A stretch of 64,000 nt of DNA, from positions 10,865,566-10,929,565 of the forward strand of contig OX336340.1 in the NCBI GenBank assembly GCA_946902875.1, given 5' to 3'. Below are positions 43,614-55,984 of this stretch, in pieces. Position 1 is the stretch's first letter; every line of letters begins with the position of its first letter. The position numbers and the translations under genes were made by a program. Under the pieces are notes generated by a model. That model ran no database searches and was not told the DNA's origin. It saw nothing but the letters and a program-made list of their open reading frames with translations. The stretch is from Nematopogon swammerdamellus. Lineage: Eukaryota; Arthropoda; Insecta; Lepidoptera; Adelidae.

Positions 43614-44159
43614 AAAATCCGACTTCCTAAGTTTTGCTAGTATGTATTCTAAACTGCACTTTGCCCGAATATATTACAAAATTATCTTATTTTTTCCTTT
43701 TTTGTTTTTCGTAGTCGGGTTTTCTAAGTACCAACACGGAGCCACCAACACGGAGTTCGCTTTGTGCTGACTCATTAAATTATTTAATGTTTAATAATAT
43801 CCACTGAATATTATGCATTTTATTCATCATATCACATTTTAATTTAGTTTAAATAACTCAGCAGTTGTTACTCAAACAACATTTTGCCTCTCTATCTGTT
43901 CTGGTTCTTTAAGATATTAATCTTATAGAAAATGGTTATTGTCGTGGTTCCAGATACAAATAAATAAACAACGAGCATTGATATCCGGTGGTGCAGCAGC
44001 AACCATTAGTAACCAACATACATAAACACTGGTCAATGAGCTGACATTTCTGTCAAACAAAACGTATGTTGCCCGGCGCCCGCTACCGTACAGTTGGCAG
44101 CCTTTGAGGAAATAGTATATAGAGTTCTCGCTTCCTAGAAATATACAGAGAAGCGGTGT

Positions 44160-44650
44160 TCGAGCGGCTGAGGTTTGGGGTAAGGTAGCGGGGAGGCGGA
44201 GCGCAGAGTCACAGATTGATTACTTAATAGTTACTTCGTGGCAGAGTCGAGCGGTAGAGGGAAGCGCGCGCGGGGCGGGAAGCGTGTGGGAGACGGTCTG
44301 GCGGCCGGTGTGGGGGGCTCGCGCGGGGTGGGAAGCGTGCGGGAGAGAGGCAAGGGGTAAGGAGAACGATCGCACTCGTGCGTCGGTGTGCATATTGTCT
44401 TTTCATTCTAACACTTCATCTCCAGATTCGCCAACGCACCTTCGCATCGGCGAAGATGTGTATTAGTTTAAAGTAGGCGAGGCGCGATCGCAGCAGGCAG
44501 GCGAAGACTGCGCGCTGCGGCCTCTCGCGGTCGACTAAGAGACTTGAGGATCGTGAACGGCAACTCGGTGGAACATGTTAGTTAGCCGAGTGATTGATCT
44601 AGTACGTAATATATCTTTGTTGGCAGCTAGGTACGTACGCGCCGCCCTCG
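44160..44650. other. GC/CpG-rich stretch, possible promoter or first exon
   Basis: The region is much richer in GC than its surroundings (gcgcgcggggcgggaagcgt, gactgcgcgctgcggcctct). A short open start (ATGTTAGTTAGCCGAG at 44575) runs 18 codons to a GTACGT donor-like site. This is too weak to call a gene, but the composition is unlike the nearby repeats. Confidence 0.3.
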
Positions 44651-44823
44651 CTGCCACATACACACGAACACACACCCTCACACACACAGGTATACTCGCA
44701 CAAAACTGAACTCATGTAAAGCAAACAACAAACAAATATCTTTATTAACTTTCACAAATGGTGATTGTACATAGTTACATAATGTAGTAATATTAGTTAC
44801 ACTAGAGTACAGAAAAAGTTAAT

Positions 44824-47800
44824 ATGGAAAATCAATCAATCACGCTTCAATCAATGTGCTTCGATCAACGTGCTTCAATCAACGTGCTTCAATCAACGTG
44901 CTTCAATCCTGCTTCAATCACGCTTCAATCAATGTGCTTCAATCAAAGTGCTTCAATCAATGTGCTTCAATCAATGTTCTTCAATCCTGCTTCAATCATG
45001 CTTCAATCAGTATGCTTCAATCCTGCTTCAATCACGCTTCAATCAATATGCTTCAATCAACGTGCTTCAATCAACGTGCTTCAATCAATGTGCTTCAATC
45101 AATGTTCTTCAATCCTGCTTCAATCATGCTTCAATTAATGTGCTTCAATCAATGTGCTTAAATCAATATGCTTCAATCCAGCTTCAATCACGCTTCAATC
45201 AATGTGCTTCAATCAATGTGCTTCAATCAATATGCTTCAATCAATGTGCTTCAATCAATATGCTTCAATCCTGCTTAAATCACGCTTCAATCGATGTGCT
45301 TCATTCAATGTGCTTCAATCAATATGCTTCAATGAATGTGCTTCAATCAATGTGCTTCAATCAATATGCTTCAATCAATGTGCTTTAATACAATGTTCTT
45401 CAATCCTGCTTCAATCATGCTTCAATCAACGTGCTTCAATCAATGTGCTTCAATCAATATGCTTCAATCCTGCTTCAATCACGCTTCAATCAATGTGCTT
45501 CAATCAATTTGCTTCAATCAATATGCTTCAATCCCGCTTCAATAAATATGCTTCAATCAATGTGCTCCAATCAAAGTTCTTCAATCCTGCTTCAATCATG
45601 CTTCAATCAACGTGCTTCAATCAATGTGCTACAATCAATATGCTTCAATCAATGTGCTTCAATCAATGTGCTTCAATCAATGTGCTTCAATCAATGTGCT
45701 TTAATCAATGTGCTTCAATCAATATGCTTCAATCAATGTACTTCAATCAATGTGCTTCAATCAATGTTCTTCAATCCTGCTGCAATCACGCTTCAATCAA
45801 TATGCTTCAATCAATGTGCTTCAATCAATACGCTACAATCAATGTGCTTCAATTAATGTGCTTCAATCACGCTTCAATCAATATGCTTCAATCAATGGGC
45901 TTCAATCAATATGCTTCAATCACGCTTCAATCAATGTGCTTCAATCAATATACTTCAATCAATGTTCTTCAATCATGCTTCAATCATGCTTCAATTAATG
46001 TGCTTCAATCAATGTGCTTAAATCAATATTCTTCAATCCAGCTTCAATCACGCTTCAATCAATGTGCTTCAATCAATGTGCTTCAATCAATATGCTTCAA
46101 TCAATGTGCTTCAATCAATATGCTTCAATCCTGCTTAAATCACGCTTCAATCGATGTGCTTCATTCAATGTGCTTCAATCAATATGCTTCAATGAATGTG
46201 CTTCAATCAATGTGCTTCAATCAATATGCTTCAATTAATGTGCTTTAATACAATGTTCTTCAATCCTGCTTCAATCATGCTTCAATCAACGTGCTTCAAT
46301 CAATGTGCTTCAATCAATATGCTTCAATCCTGCTTCAATCACGCTTCAATCAATGTGCTTCAATCAATTTGCTTCAATCAATATGCTTCAATCACGCTTC
46401 AATAAATATGCTTCAATCAATGTGCTCCAATCAAAGTTCTTCAATCCTGCTTCAATCATGCTTCAATCAACGTGCTTCAATCAATGTGCTACAATCAATA
46501 TGCTTCAATCAATGTGCTTCAATCAATGTGCTTCAATCAATGTGCTTCAATCAATGTGCTTTAATCAATGTGCTTCAATCAATATGCTTCAATCAATGTA
46601 CTTCAATCAATGTGCTTCAATCAATGTTCTTCAATCCTGCTTCAACCACGCTTCAATCAATGTACTTCAATCAATGTGCTTCAATCAATATGCTTCAATC
46701 ACTGTGCTGCAATCACGCTTCAATCAATATGCTTCAATCAATACGCTACAATCAATGTGCTTCAATTAATGTGCTTCAATCACGCTTCAATCAATATGCT
46801 TCAATCAATGTGCTTCAATCAATATGCTTCAATCACGCTTCAATCAATATGCTTCAATCAATGTGCTTCAATCAATATACTTCAATCAATGTGCTTCAAT
46901 CAATATGCTCCAATCAATGTGCTTCAATCAATGTTCTTCAATCCTGCTTCTATCATGCTTCAATCAACGTGCTTCAATCAACGTGCTTCAATCAACGTGC
47001 TTCAATCAATGTGCTTCAATCAACGTGCTTCAATCAATGTGATTCAATCAAGGTGCTTGAATCAATGTGCTTCAATGAACCTCCTTCAATCAATGTGCTT
47101 CAATCAACGTGCTTCAATCAACGTGCTTCAATCAATGTTCTTCAATCCTGCTTCTATCATGCTTCAATCAACGTGCTTCAATCAACGTGCTTCAATCTGC
47201 TTCAATCAATGTGCTTCAATCAACGTGCTTCAATCAATGTGATTCAATCAAGGTGCTTGAATCAATGTGCTTCAATGAACCTGCTTCAATCAATGTGCTT
47301 CAATCAACGTGCTTCAATCAACGTGCTTCAATCAACGTGCTTCAATCAATGTGCTTCAATCCTGCTTCAATCACGCTTCAATCAACGTGCTTCAATGAAC
47401 GTGCTTCAATCACGCTTCAATCAATATGCTTCAATCACGCTTCAATAAATATGCTTCAATCAACGTGCTTCAATCAACGTGCTTCAATCAACGTGCTTCA
47501 ATCACGCTTCAATCAATGTGCTTTAATCAATTTGCTTCAATCAATATGCTTCAATCACGCTTCAATAAATATGCTTCAATCAATGTGCTCCAATCAAAGT
47601 TCTTCAATCCTGCTTCAATCATGCTTCAATCAACGTGCTTCAATCAATGTGCTACAATCAATATGCTTCAATCAATGTGCTTCAATCAATGTGCTTCAAT
47701 CAATGTGCTTCAATAAATGTGCTTTAATCAATGTGCTTCAATCAATATGCTTCAATCAATGTACTTCAATCAATGTGCTTCAATCAATGTTCTTCAATCC

Positions 47801-48775
47801 TGCTTCAATCACGCTTCAATCAATGTGCTTCAATGAACGTGCTTCAATCAACGTTCTTCAATGTGCTGCAATCAATATGCTTCAATCACGCTTCAATCAA
47901 TATGCTTCAATCAATGTGCTTCAATCAATATACTTCAATCAATGTGCTTCAATCAATATGCTTCAATGTGCTTCAATCAATGTTCTTCAATCCTGCTTCT
48001 ATCATGCTTCAATCAACGTGCTTCAATCAACGTGCTTCAATCAACGTGCTTCAATCAACGTGCTTCAACCAACGTGCTTCAATTAATGTGCTTCAATCAA
48101 CGTGCTTCAATCAATGTGATTCAATCAAGGTGCTTGAATCAATGTGCTTCAATGAACCTGCTTCAATCAATGTGCTTCAATCAATATGCTTCAATCAATG
48201 TGCTTCAATCAATGTTCTTCAATCCTGCTTCTATCATGCTTCAATCAACGTGCTTCAATCAACGTGCTTCAATCAACGTGCTTCAATCAACGTGCTTCAA
48301 TCATGCTTCAATCAATGTGCTTCAATCAACGTGCTTCAATCAATGTGATTCAATCAAGGTGCTTGAATCAATGTGCTTCAATGAACCTGCTTCAATCAAT
48401 GTGCTTCAATCAACGTGCTTCAATCAACGTGCTTCAATCAATGTGCTTTAATCCTGCTTCAATCACGCTTCAATCAATGTGCTTCAATGAACGTGCTTCA
48501 ATCAACGTGCTTCAATGTGCTGCAATCAATATGCTTCAATCAATGTTCTTCAATCCTGCTTCAATCAATGTGCTTCAATCAAAGTGCTTCAATCAACGTG
48601 CTTCAATCAACGTGCTTCAATATGCTTCAATAAATTTTCTTCAATCCTGCTTCAATCATGCTTCAATCAACGTCCATAAATCAACGTGCTTCAATCAACG
48701 TGCTTCATACAATTTGCTTTAATCAACGTGCTTCAATCAATGTGTTTAATTCATGCTTCAATCAATGTACTTCAT
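44824..48775. repeat. Four-kilobase minisatellite, 14-bp unit
   Basis: The basic unit is GCTTCAATCAATGT, varied as ...CAACGT and ...CAATAT, mixed with shorter 11-bp units (GCTTCAATCCT, GCTTCAATCAC). Higher-order copies are visible: landmarks at 45151, 45381 and 45541 recur exactly 860 bp later (46011, 46241, 46401), and a block with aatgaacctgcttcaatc recurs in 47.0-48.4 kb. As 14 is not a multiple of 3 and the unit lacks plus-strand stops, all three plus frames stay open for hundreds of codons (up to 385), giving NVLQSMCFNQCASI-like repeats. I regard these as non-coding. Confidence 0.9.
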
Positions 48776-48779
48776 TTGT

Positions 48780-50020
48780 ATAAAACAAATAAAGTGGCAA
48801 GTCAAATAATACAACGTACTTGTAAAAATTGGTGTTCATTAAATGAAAAAAAAAAAATCTTTGCCGATGCCTGGTGCCCGAGAACCTGACCCTGAACCAG
48901 ATACCTGAAGTACGTATCTTCTTTAAATATTTCATGCAGATATTTTCTTTTCGTAATAATAAATGACACCCGTATATACATAAGTCAGTTGGCTAGATAA
49001 ATTAGTAGCCAAGGTCGGTAGCATTACTACATCGACCAAGAAGAACATCTTTGATCTCTCGGGACGCCATCAGTCGCGGAGTTATTTCTGCGTCCTTTGT
49101 GTGTCAGACTTTGATAGAAAGCAAACGATCGCAATGTAAGGGCGTCTCTGCGAGGTATGTTAGAACGCTGTTTGTGAAGATTTTCGAGAATGATCGCTGC
49201 CTGATGGCGTGGTGTTAGTGGTGACGTGGCGTTTTGATAGTGGTGGGTTCAGTCCTTTGGAATAGGGACAACTGTCGTGTCTGTCTCTCTGTCTGTTCGT
49301 CTGTCATAGCTTATTTTCTCCGAATCTACTGGACCAGAAATTGGAAATTTTGTATTTTGTATTATATGGTTGAGGGAGGCGATGGCTGGCCCTGGCGATG
49401 CTCACTTATGTATATGCTACTTACCTGACTGCATAATTAGTTAACTCTTCACTAGGTACCATTAGTACCTCAATTTTATTAACCCATCGACAACTTGATA
49501 CTTCAAGTATCTTAAATATTCATATATTTTTATTTTTTATTTTTGACAATAAAATTATGCTACATTGTAGTTTAATATACTAACATAATTATGTTGATAC
49601 AAATTACGTATCAAAGTTTGACAAAGGCTCTTTACACCTTCGTAGTCAGAACTATCAGCAAAATTGTTAATCTTGCTCTCAAGCTGTATTTTAGATAGAC
49701 TATGGGCGGTGTTATTAAGTGGCTAGTCACTAAAACTTGTAAAAATGTGTTTAAAAAAAATACCATGCGAAGTTTCTTGTCGGTTCTTCTTCGTGGGTGT
49801 AATCGAATCGGATAGAACAAATTGTGACAAGTTCGAGCGCAGTCTAACTGCCATATGAATGATCAATAAACAAAACAATACAATACAATACAATTGACAA
49901 TTTGGCTAATAAGTACGTTTAGTTTGTATGTAGATAGTTCTTTCGAATTTTCTCTAATGCTTACATTCCTAAAATGATTAACATTTTAATTGTTTGTATA
50001 TATAGCACGGCTGTCTATGT
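48780..50020. other. No gene recognised
   Basis: Mixed sequence. Near 49865-49895 an AATAAA followed by (ACAAT)n may be the 3' end of a retrotransposon on the plus strand. Nothing else is supported. Confidence 0.3.
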
Positions 50021-50026
50021 ATAAAA

Positions 50027-50265
50027 AACCGGCCAAGTGCGAGTCGGACTCGCGTACCGAGGTTTCCGCGCCATAAAAAAAACTTGAAAAAACACGTTTC
50101 TTATAATGTTATAACCCATCTAAATTTTTTACTCTTTATATTTTTTATTATTTATTGTTACATCTGCCATAAGAACACATATTCTGCGAAAATTTCAACC
50201 GGCTAACTAAGTATTAGGGTTCCAAAGATACAGCTATCGGACGGACGGACGGACGGACAGACATT
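50027..50265 (+). repeat. Dispersed moth repeat (ccggccaagtgcgagtcgg) with GACG repeats
   Basis: It starts aaaaaccggccaagtgcgag and ends in cggacggacggacggacaga. I recognise this sequence as a very common interspersed repeat in Lepidoptera. A short inverted piece of its left end (aaacctcggtgcgcgagtcc) is at 19251-19285. Confidence 0.6.
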
Positions 50266-50707
50266 GTGTTTATTTTACACGACCTGACATGCTTGGCTAT
50301 GGCCACATATTATCACCTCATAGATTTAGAATGTCAGCCAATAATACGTTCATGTCGTACGAATGCCCTGTCCGACTACACTGAATTAGACAGAAAAAAC
50401 GAGAAATATAATCATTTATATATGATTTTTTCACACAAAAAAATTACGTTCTGACATAATCATTTACGCAACAAATTCGCAATCAAGTAAACGATACGTA
50501 GGAACGTAGGCAGGCATGGCTCGCTCGATCCTACCTGGATCAACTGGTCCGGCATAGAGTAGGCTAGATGGCAGCGGGGCAGCTTTCTCGCCGTTGTGTG
50601 TAGAGCTGCACCCATGAATCATATCTGCCACAGTGACCTGTCTGTAGGTACTGCTGTCTCGTAACGTAAGCATTACATAACAAATCCAATATGAAAGAGC
50701 CCTTTCC

Positions 50708-51000
50708 GTATTCAGTCGGTCAGTCAGCGTGTAAGCGTTCACTGCTGGTCATATACCTCTCCAATTTTCCTCGAGTCCTCCCGGTCTTCCGCGGTACGGA
50801 ACCACTGCTTTCCGCCGACGTATTACTTGATGCCGTCGTCCTCCACGGCCGCCAGTGTGGGACACAGTTACTCCAACGGTCGTCGTCTCTTCGGCTGACG
50901 TGCCCAGCCCACTGCCACTTGAGCTTAGTCATCCGGCGTTCGATATCGACTACTTTGGTGTGTCGGCGACGGATAGTCTCGTTACGCACCTTTTCGCTTA
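50708..51000 (-). pseudogene. RTE 3' fragment with (TGAC)n tail
   Basis: On the minus strand, RNETIRRRHTKVVDIERR and KLKWQWAGHVSRRDDDRWSN patterns are followed by a frame-broken Trp-rich tail and (TGAC)n (cagtcggtcagtcag at 50715 on plus). It is clearly the same family as 12826-13117. Confidence 0.65.
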
Positions 51001-51340
51001 CTCAGACACCTAAGCTTATGGACCAGCCGTCATAGCTTCTCCTGCAGATTCGTAGGATAATATATGTATGTGACTCCTCCACTGCGTACTGAATCTTGTT
51101 GGCGAGACAGATGATGCTAAGCGTACCACTTCTCGTTGCTGACGCGCATACGGCAGTACCTACTGTTTTCGCCGATCGGAGCTGTACCGAACCGCACTCA
51201 TACTAGGCATGCCTTTTAAGTTCTGTCGTTTACATATTTACCGGCAGCTTTGAATTTGGAACTGTTCTATATTCAAATTTGTTTGAATTCAGAATCTGAA
51301 AACAATTGAAAGTATTAGGATTAATGCTATTGTTTAGTCA

Positions 51341-51688
51341 TTGCGTCGTTTTGAATCTGTCAAGTCACGTACGAAAATAAAGCTTACTAAGGAAAATGTC
51401 CGTGCAATAATTTTCTACAACTTTAAAACAGGCCTAACACGGCTTCAGTGTTTTGAAGAGCTAACATCTGTGTTCCATGATGAAGCCCCATCTCTGCGGA
51501 CTGTCGAACGCTGGTATTTAGATTTCCAGCGTGGACATACCAGTCTTAGTGACAAATCTCGTGAAGGACGTCCAAAATCCGCCTTCACTGAAGAAAACAT
51601 CATTGCTGTGAGACAACTAGTTCTCGAAGATCATATTGTGACATATCGAGAGATAGAGGCGTTATTAGGCATCTCAAAGTTACGCTGA
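51341..51688 (+). pseudogene. mariner transposase N-terminal DNA-binding region
   Basis: The 115-codon frame carries the paired helix-turn-helix start of mariner transposases: IFYNFKTGLTRLQCFEELTS, VFHDEAPSLRTVERWYLDF, SDKSREGRPKSAFTEENI and VTYREIEALLGIS. It ends at a stop shortly after the second helix-turn-helix, and the catalytic DD34D domain is absent, so it cannot cut or join DNA. It has no ATG at its start. Sequence of another transposon follows directly. Confidence 0.75.
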
Positions 51689-51689
51689 G

Positions 51690-52035
51690 ACCGCTTGCAA
51701 CAGCTTGAGACCGCCGCTTGCACTTCGCGGAATTTTCGGTCGAGAAAGTGCACCTAATTTGCCAACAATTCGAAGAGTGGTCAAACAATTTGAAGGAACT
51801 GGGACGATTATTTCTTCAAATTGACCATTTCGAATTATTGTCAAATTAGTGCACTTTATCGACCGAAGATTCCGCGAAGTTTGCCAGCGGTCTCAGTCCA
51901 CATTGTTGTAATGGGTTTTCACAATGATAACGCGTTCTTCTTTCGTGTAGCGCTCCGTTTTTAATAATCGGAACAATCATAGGTGACAGCTGACAAATTT
52001 CAGGGTTGCCACTTGCACGAGAAAAAAATGCCACA
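51690..52035. pseudogene. Scrambled fragments of a second Tc1/mariner-like transposase
   Basis: On plus, APNLPTIRRVVKQFEGTGTI (about 51750-51810) and, on minus, ERYTKEERVIIVKTHYNN (about 51960-51900) both resemble N-terminal helices of a different Tc1/mariner-type transposase. An inverted repeat (ttcgcggaattttcggtcga at 51726 against tcgaccgaagattccgcgaa at 51859) joins them. The arrangement points to an inverted partial duplication. Confidence 0.45.
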
Positions 52036-52191
52036 AAATTTTAATAATAATAATAATAAAGCCTTTATTTCCGAAATATTTGAATTTTACATTTTCTGTC
52101 TTAAATTAAATTTTCAGATAAAAATAAAACTGTATAAAAGTTATTTAAAGGAGAAAGATTATACATTTTAAAGACTAAAACTGCACTTATA

Positions 52192-55124
52192 TTATAAAAT
52201 ATCTCTTAATTCGGTTTGCCTTACGGCAAAGGCCTCCTCCAACTCTCTCCATTGTTTTCTGTCTGCCGCTACTCTCATCCAAAGTGGTCCTAAGGTCATT
52301 TTTAGGTCATCCTCCCATCTTATTGCTTTACGACCTCGGCTCCTTGTGTTGCCCCTTGGGTACCATACTGTCACCAGTTTACTCCACTTTTCCTTCTTGC
52401 AGCGGAGCATATGCCCAGTCCACCGCCATTCAAGTTGGTCCATGCGTGACAATACATCTGTTAATTTAGTTTTGCGCCTAATGTCTTTACTTGTAACTTT
52501 GTCTATTAGTTTCAAACCTAGCATGCTTCTTTCCATGCTTCTCTGGCATCTTGCTAGTTTGTCCCTATGGCGTTTCGTCAGTGCCCAGGTTTCACAGCCG
52601 TATGTAATGCAGGGTAGAATACAGGTATCAAACGTCTTTTTCTTTATCTTCATGCTCAGTTCCTTGCTTTTCATGATTTCTTTCAATGCCCAATACTTTT
52701 TCCACCCAGTCGCAATTCTTTTGTCTACTTCTTTGGAAATTTGGTCAATTGGCGTTATTATCTGGCCTAGATACACATATTCCTCTACATATTCAAGTTT
52801 CTGACCGTTTATGGTTATGTCTATAGGTATTGAGTTGGTCATCATTTTGGTTTTGCTTGTGTTGATTTCTAGCCCTACTTCTCTACTTCTGTCTACTAGG
52901 GTTTGTATCATGGATTCCAGTATCAGTGGATCTTCTTCTAATATGACTAGGTCGTCTGCAAATCTTAGGTGATTCAGTCTTGCTCCATTTATATTTAGCC
53001 CCAGATGTTGCCATTCCATTTTTCTGAACAATTGTTCAAGCACTGCTGTAAACAGTTTTGGTGAGAGTGGGTCACCTTGCCTGACGCCCCTATCAATTGG
53101 AAAAGCATCTCCTGTAGATTCTAGCCTGATTCTAGCTTTGCTTCCACTGTAAATGTTTTTGATGATATTAATGTAATTATTTTGAATCCCCTGTTCTTTT
53201 AGACTTTGCCATACGGATTCATGATTAAGGCTATCGAAAGCCTTGGAATAGTCTATAAAGGCTAGGTAAATGGTTTTATTGTATTCATTGTATTTTTGTA
53301 TGAGCTGTTTGTATTATATGTATATGAGCTTATATGTATATGATCAATTGTACTAAAGTCTTTTCTGAACCCTGCCTGTTCCACGGGTTGATTATCGTCT
53401 AATGTGAGTGATATTTTATCTAGAATCACTTTAGCAAACACTTTATATACATTTGAGATGAGAGAAATGGGTCTATAATTTCCTATATCGTCTTTTGAAC
53501 CTTTCTTGTGTAAGAGTATTATGTGGGATTCTGCCCATTGGCTTGGGATGCTGCCTGTATATAGAGTCTCATTAAAGATCTTTGTTAGTATAGGGCTTAT
53601 ATCTTTAATTGTCCCTCTCATGAGTTCATTTGTGATTTTATCTGGACCAGGGGCTTTTTCCATCTTTTGACTTTTTATAGATTTTTCTACTTCCGATGAT
53701 AAAATTTCTGGTATAAGTTCTGTGTCTTCTGTCTTATGGTTATAATGTTCTCTATCGGGCAATTGTATTTTGGACTGATTTGAACTGTGTTCTTTGTATA
53801 GTAAGCGATAGTAGTTTGTTGCTATATTTTGGATTTCGCTGCGAGTAGTGGTTGACCGATTTTTGTCTGTTAACTTTGGTATCCATTCTTTTCCCTGTTC
53901 TCGAAGTTCCTTGAGCGCTTTTCTCGTGCCGCCCGTTCTGCCAATGTGAATCTCTAGGGTTTTCATTCTTTTGTTTTTCCTGTCCTTCCTCATACTTTCG
54001 CGAATCTGTTTGCTAAGCTTATTGATTTCTTTTTGGTTTTCTTTCTTGTCCCTTTTCATTATTAGGTTTCTTCTTTCTTCAATTAGTTTTAAAGTTTTTT
54101 CACTATGATGAGATGTTTCACTCTTGTTTATTTGTATTCTTGCCTGTTCCTTGAGTTTGTTTTCTATTTTTTTATATTTTTCGTTTAGGTCCATGTCTGA
54201 GTTAACTACTTTCATTATGTCTTCTGTGGTGTTGTTTGGGTTCTTCTTTTCACTAATTGTTTGTAAGTAGTTCATTTGAATTCCTTTTGGTCTTGGTTCT
54301 TTATTTCCCTTTTCATTTAGACAGCTGCGTACCATGCGGTGGTTGGTATTGAAGTTTAATTTTTTTACTATTCCCGTATCACTGAATGACCTGACTTTAT
54401 TGGTTATTATGTAGTCAATTTCGTTTCTAGTCTTTCCATCTGGAGACACCCAAGTCCACTTGCTTTTGGGCTTTTTGCGAAACATGGAGTTTAGAAGTGT
54501 TAAATTTTTCTCAAGTAGGAGTTCTACCAACTTCTCTCCGTTTTTGCTTCTTTTGCCACTTCCGTATTTCCCTATTATATGTTCTTCTCCAGCTAATCTA
54601 GCACCGACTTGAGCATTGAAGTCTCCCATGAGTATTATATTGTTTTCCGAATGTTTTTCAGTAATTTCACTTAGTTTGTTGTAAAAATTATCTATATCCG
54701 TTTTTGTTGCTTTTTCTGTTGGCGAGTAGACTTGGATGACTGTCCATTTTTTCGGATGATTTGGTAGATTTATATGTATCACGGCTATTCTATCTGACAT
54801 CCCTTCAAACCCAATGATCTGGCTTTTTAGGTTTAGCTTTACCAAAAATCCAACTCCTCTTTGTCCGGCAATTTCGCCTTTGTGATACATGATGTAGTGC
54901 CTCCTCTCTTCTATTCCTTCCCCTAATCTTCGCATCTCGCTTATGCCCAAAATGTCCCACTTGATATCTTTAATAGCTAGCTCTAACTCTTGCAAACTTT
55001 CCGGTGTTCTCAAGGTTCGTGTGTTTAGTGTACATAGGTATAGACTACTTCGTTTTTGTATTGTTTCTTTTGTATTGGATTTCGTTTTCTGATTTGTTGG
55101 AGGGTGGTGGTCGGCTTCCCCCAC
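52192..55124 (-). pseudogene. ORF2: APE endonuclease and reverse transcriptase, one frameshift
   Basis: The endonuclease is complete (LNTRTLRTPESLQEL, SEMRR, VYSPTEKA, MGDFNAQVGARLAGEEHIIG, NEIDYI, TNHRMVRS). The reverse transcriptase begins (KAPGPDKITNELMRG, GNYRPISLISNVYKVFAK, EQAGFRKDFSTIDHI) and shifts frame at about 53310-53345, where atatgtatatgagctt is duplicated in part. It then resumes (LAFIDYSKAFDSLNHESVW, RGVRQGDPLSP, LRFADDLVILEE, YLGQIITPIDQI, TYGCETWALTKRHRDKL) to the RTE-type tail. The frame upstream of the drawn start has no ATG, so how ORF2 starts is unclear. Confidence 0.8.
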
Positions 55125-55213
55125 GGTGACCAGCCGGCTTGGGGGGTGATTTGTTGAAGTTGCGGTAATGTCTTTTGTTTTGTCTGTTTGTTGGTTCCGG
55201 TCGGAGAAGGCCT

Positions 55214-55984
55214 TTACTTGTTTTTTGGTAGCTCTGACATTGAGGCAGATCTTTCTCGTGTTACATATGAAAGGATGCTTGGTTTGATTACTTCCCTATT
55301 TGGACTTTGGGATGCCTTTGTATTTTCAGTATTTTTCATGCTTGGTTTTTTCTGGTATGGAGTGGTTGGCGATCCTGAAAACTCTCTCTTTCTTTTCTCA
55401 CGGTTGTTGGTCCCTGGTTTTTTCACTATAAGCTTGTCGTATTTTATAAACGCTATATTCCCATTTTCTCTTTCTGCTTGCATTTTTGGTTGTAATTGTT
55501 TGCGTATTTCGAGAACTTCTTTGGAGAAGTCCTCTTTAACATATACGTTTGAGGGAAGGTTACGCTTATTTCTCAAAATAAGATGTTTCTTCCAAATTGT
55601 CGTTAGAGATATTTTCACTGGACGGTTTTTATCAGATTGTGTTCCAATTCTTTTGATGTAGCTTATTTCTTGGTTGTCTAATTGTGTTCCTGAATTCACT
55701 ATAATTTCCTTCACATGGTCGACTAGCTCTATTTCTGTCTTTCCCTTTTCTTCGATGCCAAAAAGAACCAAATTATTCATGCGTTTTTCCTTTTCTAAGA
55801 ATGTTATTTTTTGTTCCAAATTTGTGACTTTTGTTTTAAGGTTGTTATTTTCTTCTTTTAGCATTTTCATCTTTTCATCTAAGGCTTCCATAACATTTTT
55901 CGTTATTTCTGTTGTTAATATTGTTGTTTGCTCATTAATCTTTTCATTTATTTTATAGAGTAAGATTTCCATTTGTTTTTCCAT
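55214..55984 (-). CDS. ORF1 protein, coiled coil plus RNA-binding-like domain (256 residues)
   Basis: Begins at a clear ATG at 55984. Residues about 15-75 form a coiled coil (TEITKNVMEALDEKMKMLKE and onward). Then comes RMNNLVLFGIEE, a start typical of the RRM-like domain in ORF1 proteins, with RPVKISLTTIWKKHLILRN and VYVKEDFSKEVLEIRKQL. The C-terminus is basic and proline-containing. Such proteins bind the element RNA as trimers. The frame is intact. Ninety bases separate it from ORF2 as drawn. Confidence 0.7.
   Translation of the reverse strand: MEKQMEILLYKINEKINEQTTILTTEITKNVMEALDEKMKMLKEENNNLKTKVTNLEQKITFLEKEKRMNNLVLFGIEEKGKTEIELVDHVKEIIVNSGTQLDNQEISYIKRIGTQSDKNRPVKISLTTIWKKHLILRNKRNLPSNVYVKEDFSKEVLEIRKQLQPKMQAERENGNIAFIKYDKLIVKKPGTNNREKRKREFSGSPTTPYQKKPSMKNTENTKASQSPNREVIKPSILSYVTRERSASMSELPKNK

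Larger units (their letters stand above)
42707..43735. repeat. Foldback element split by nested insertions
   Basis: The left part (42707-43000) and last arm (43615-43735) match the foldback at 39624-40117, including gctgactccgactccggctg near 42840 and the closing tttttcgtagtcgggtttt. Between them lie a retrotransposon 3' UTR with a GATA repeat (43012-43380) and a SINE part (43385-43613). The order of insertion is therefore foldback first, the others later. Confidence 0.6.

Noticed and set aside
44824..48775. Long overlapping plus-strand ORFs (up to 385 codons) with NVLQSMCFNQCASI-type repeats
   Set aside because: They follow directly from a 14-bp tandem unit without stops, are open in all three frames, and have no signal peptide, splice sites or conserved domain.
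44824..48775. CRISPR-like array
   Set aside because: There are no unique spacers between repeats, and the DNA is eukaryotic; this is a minisatellite.
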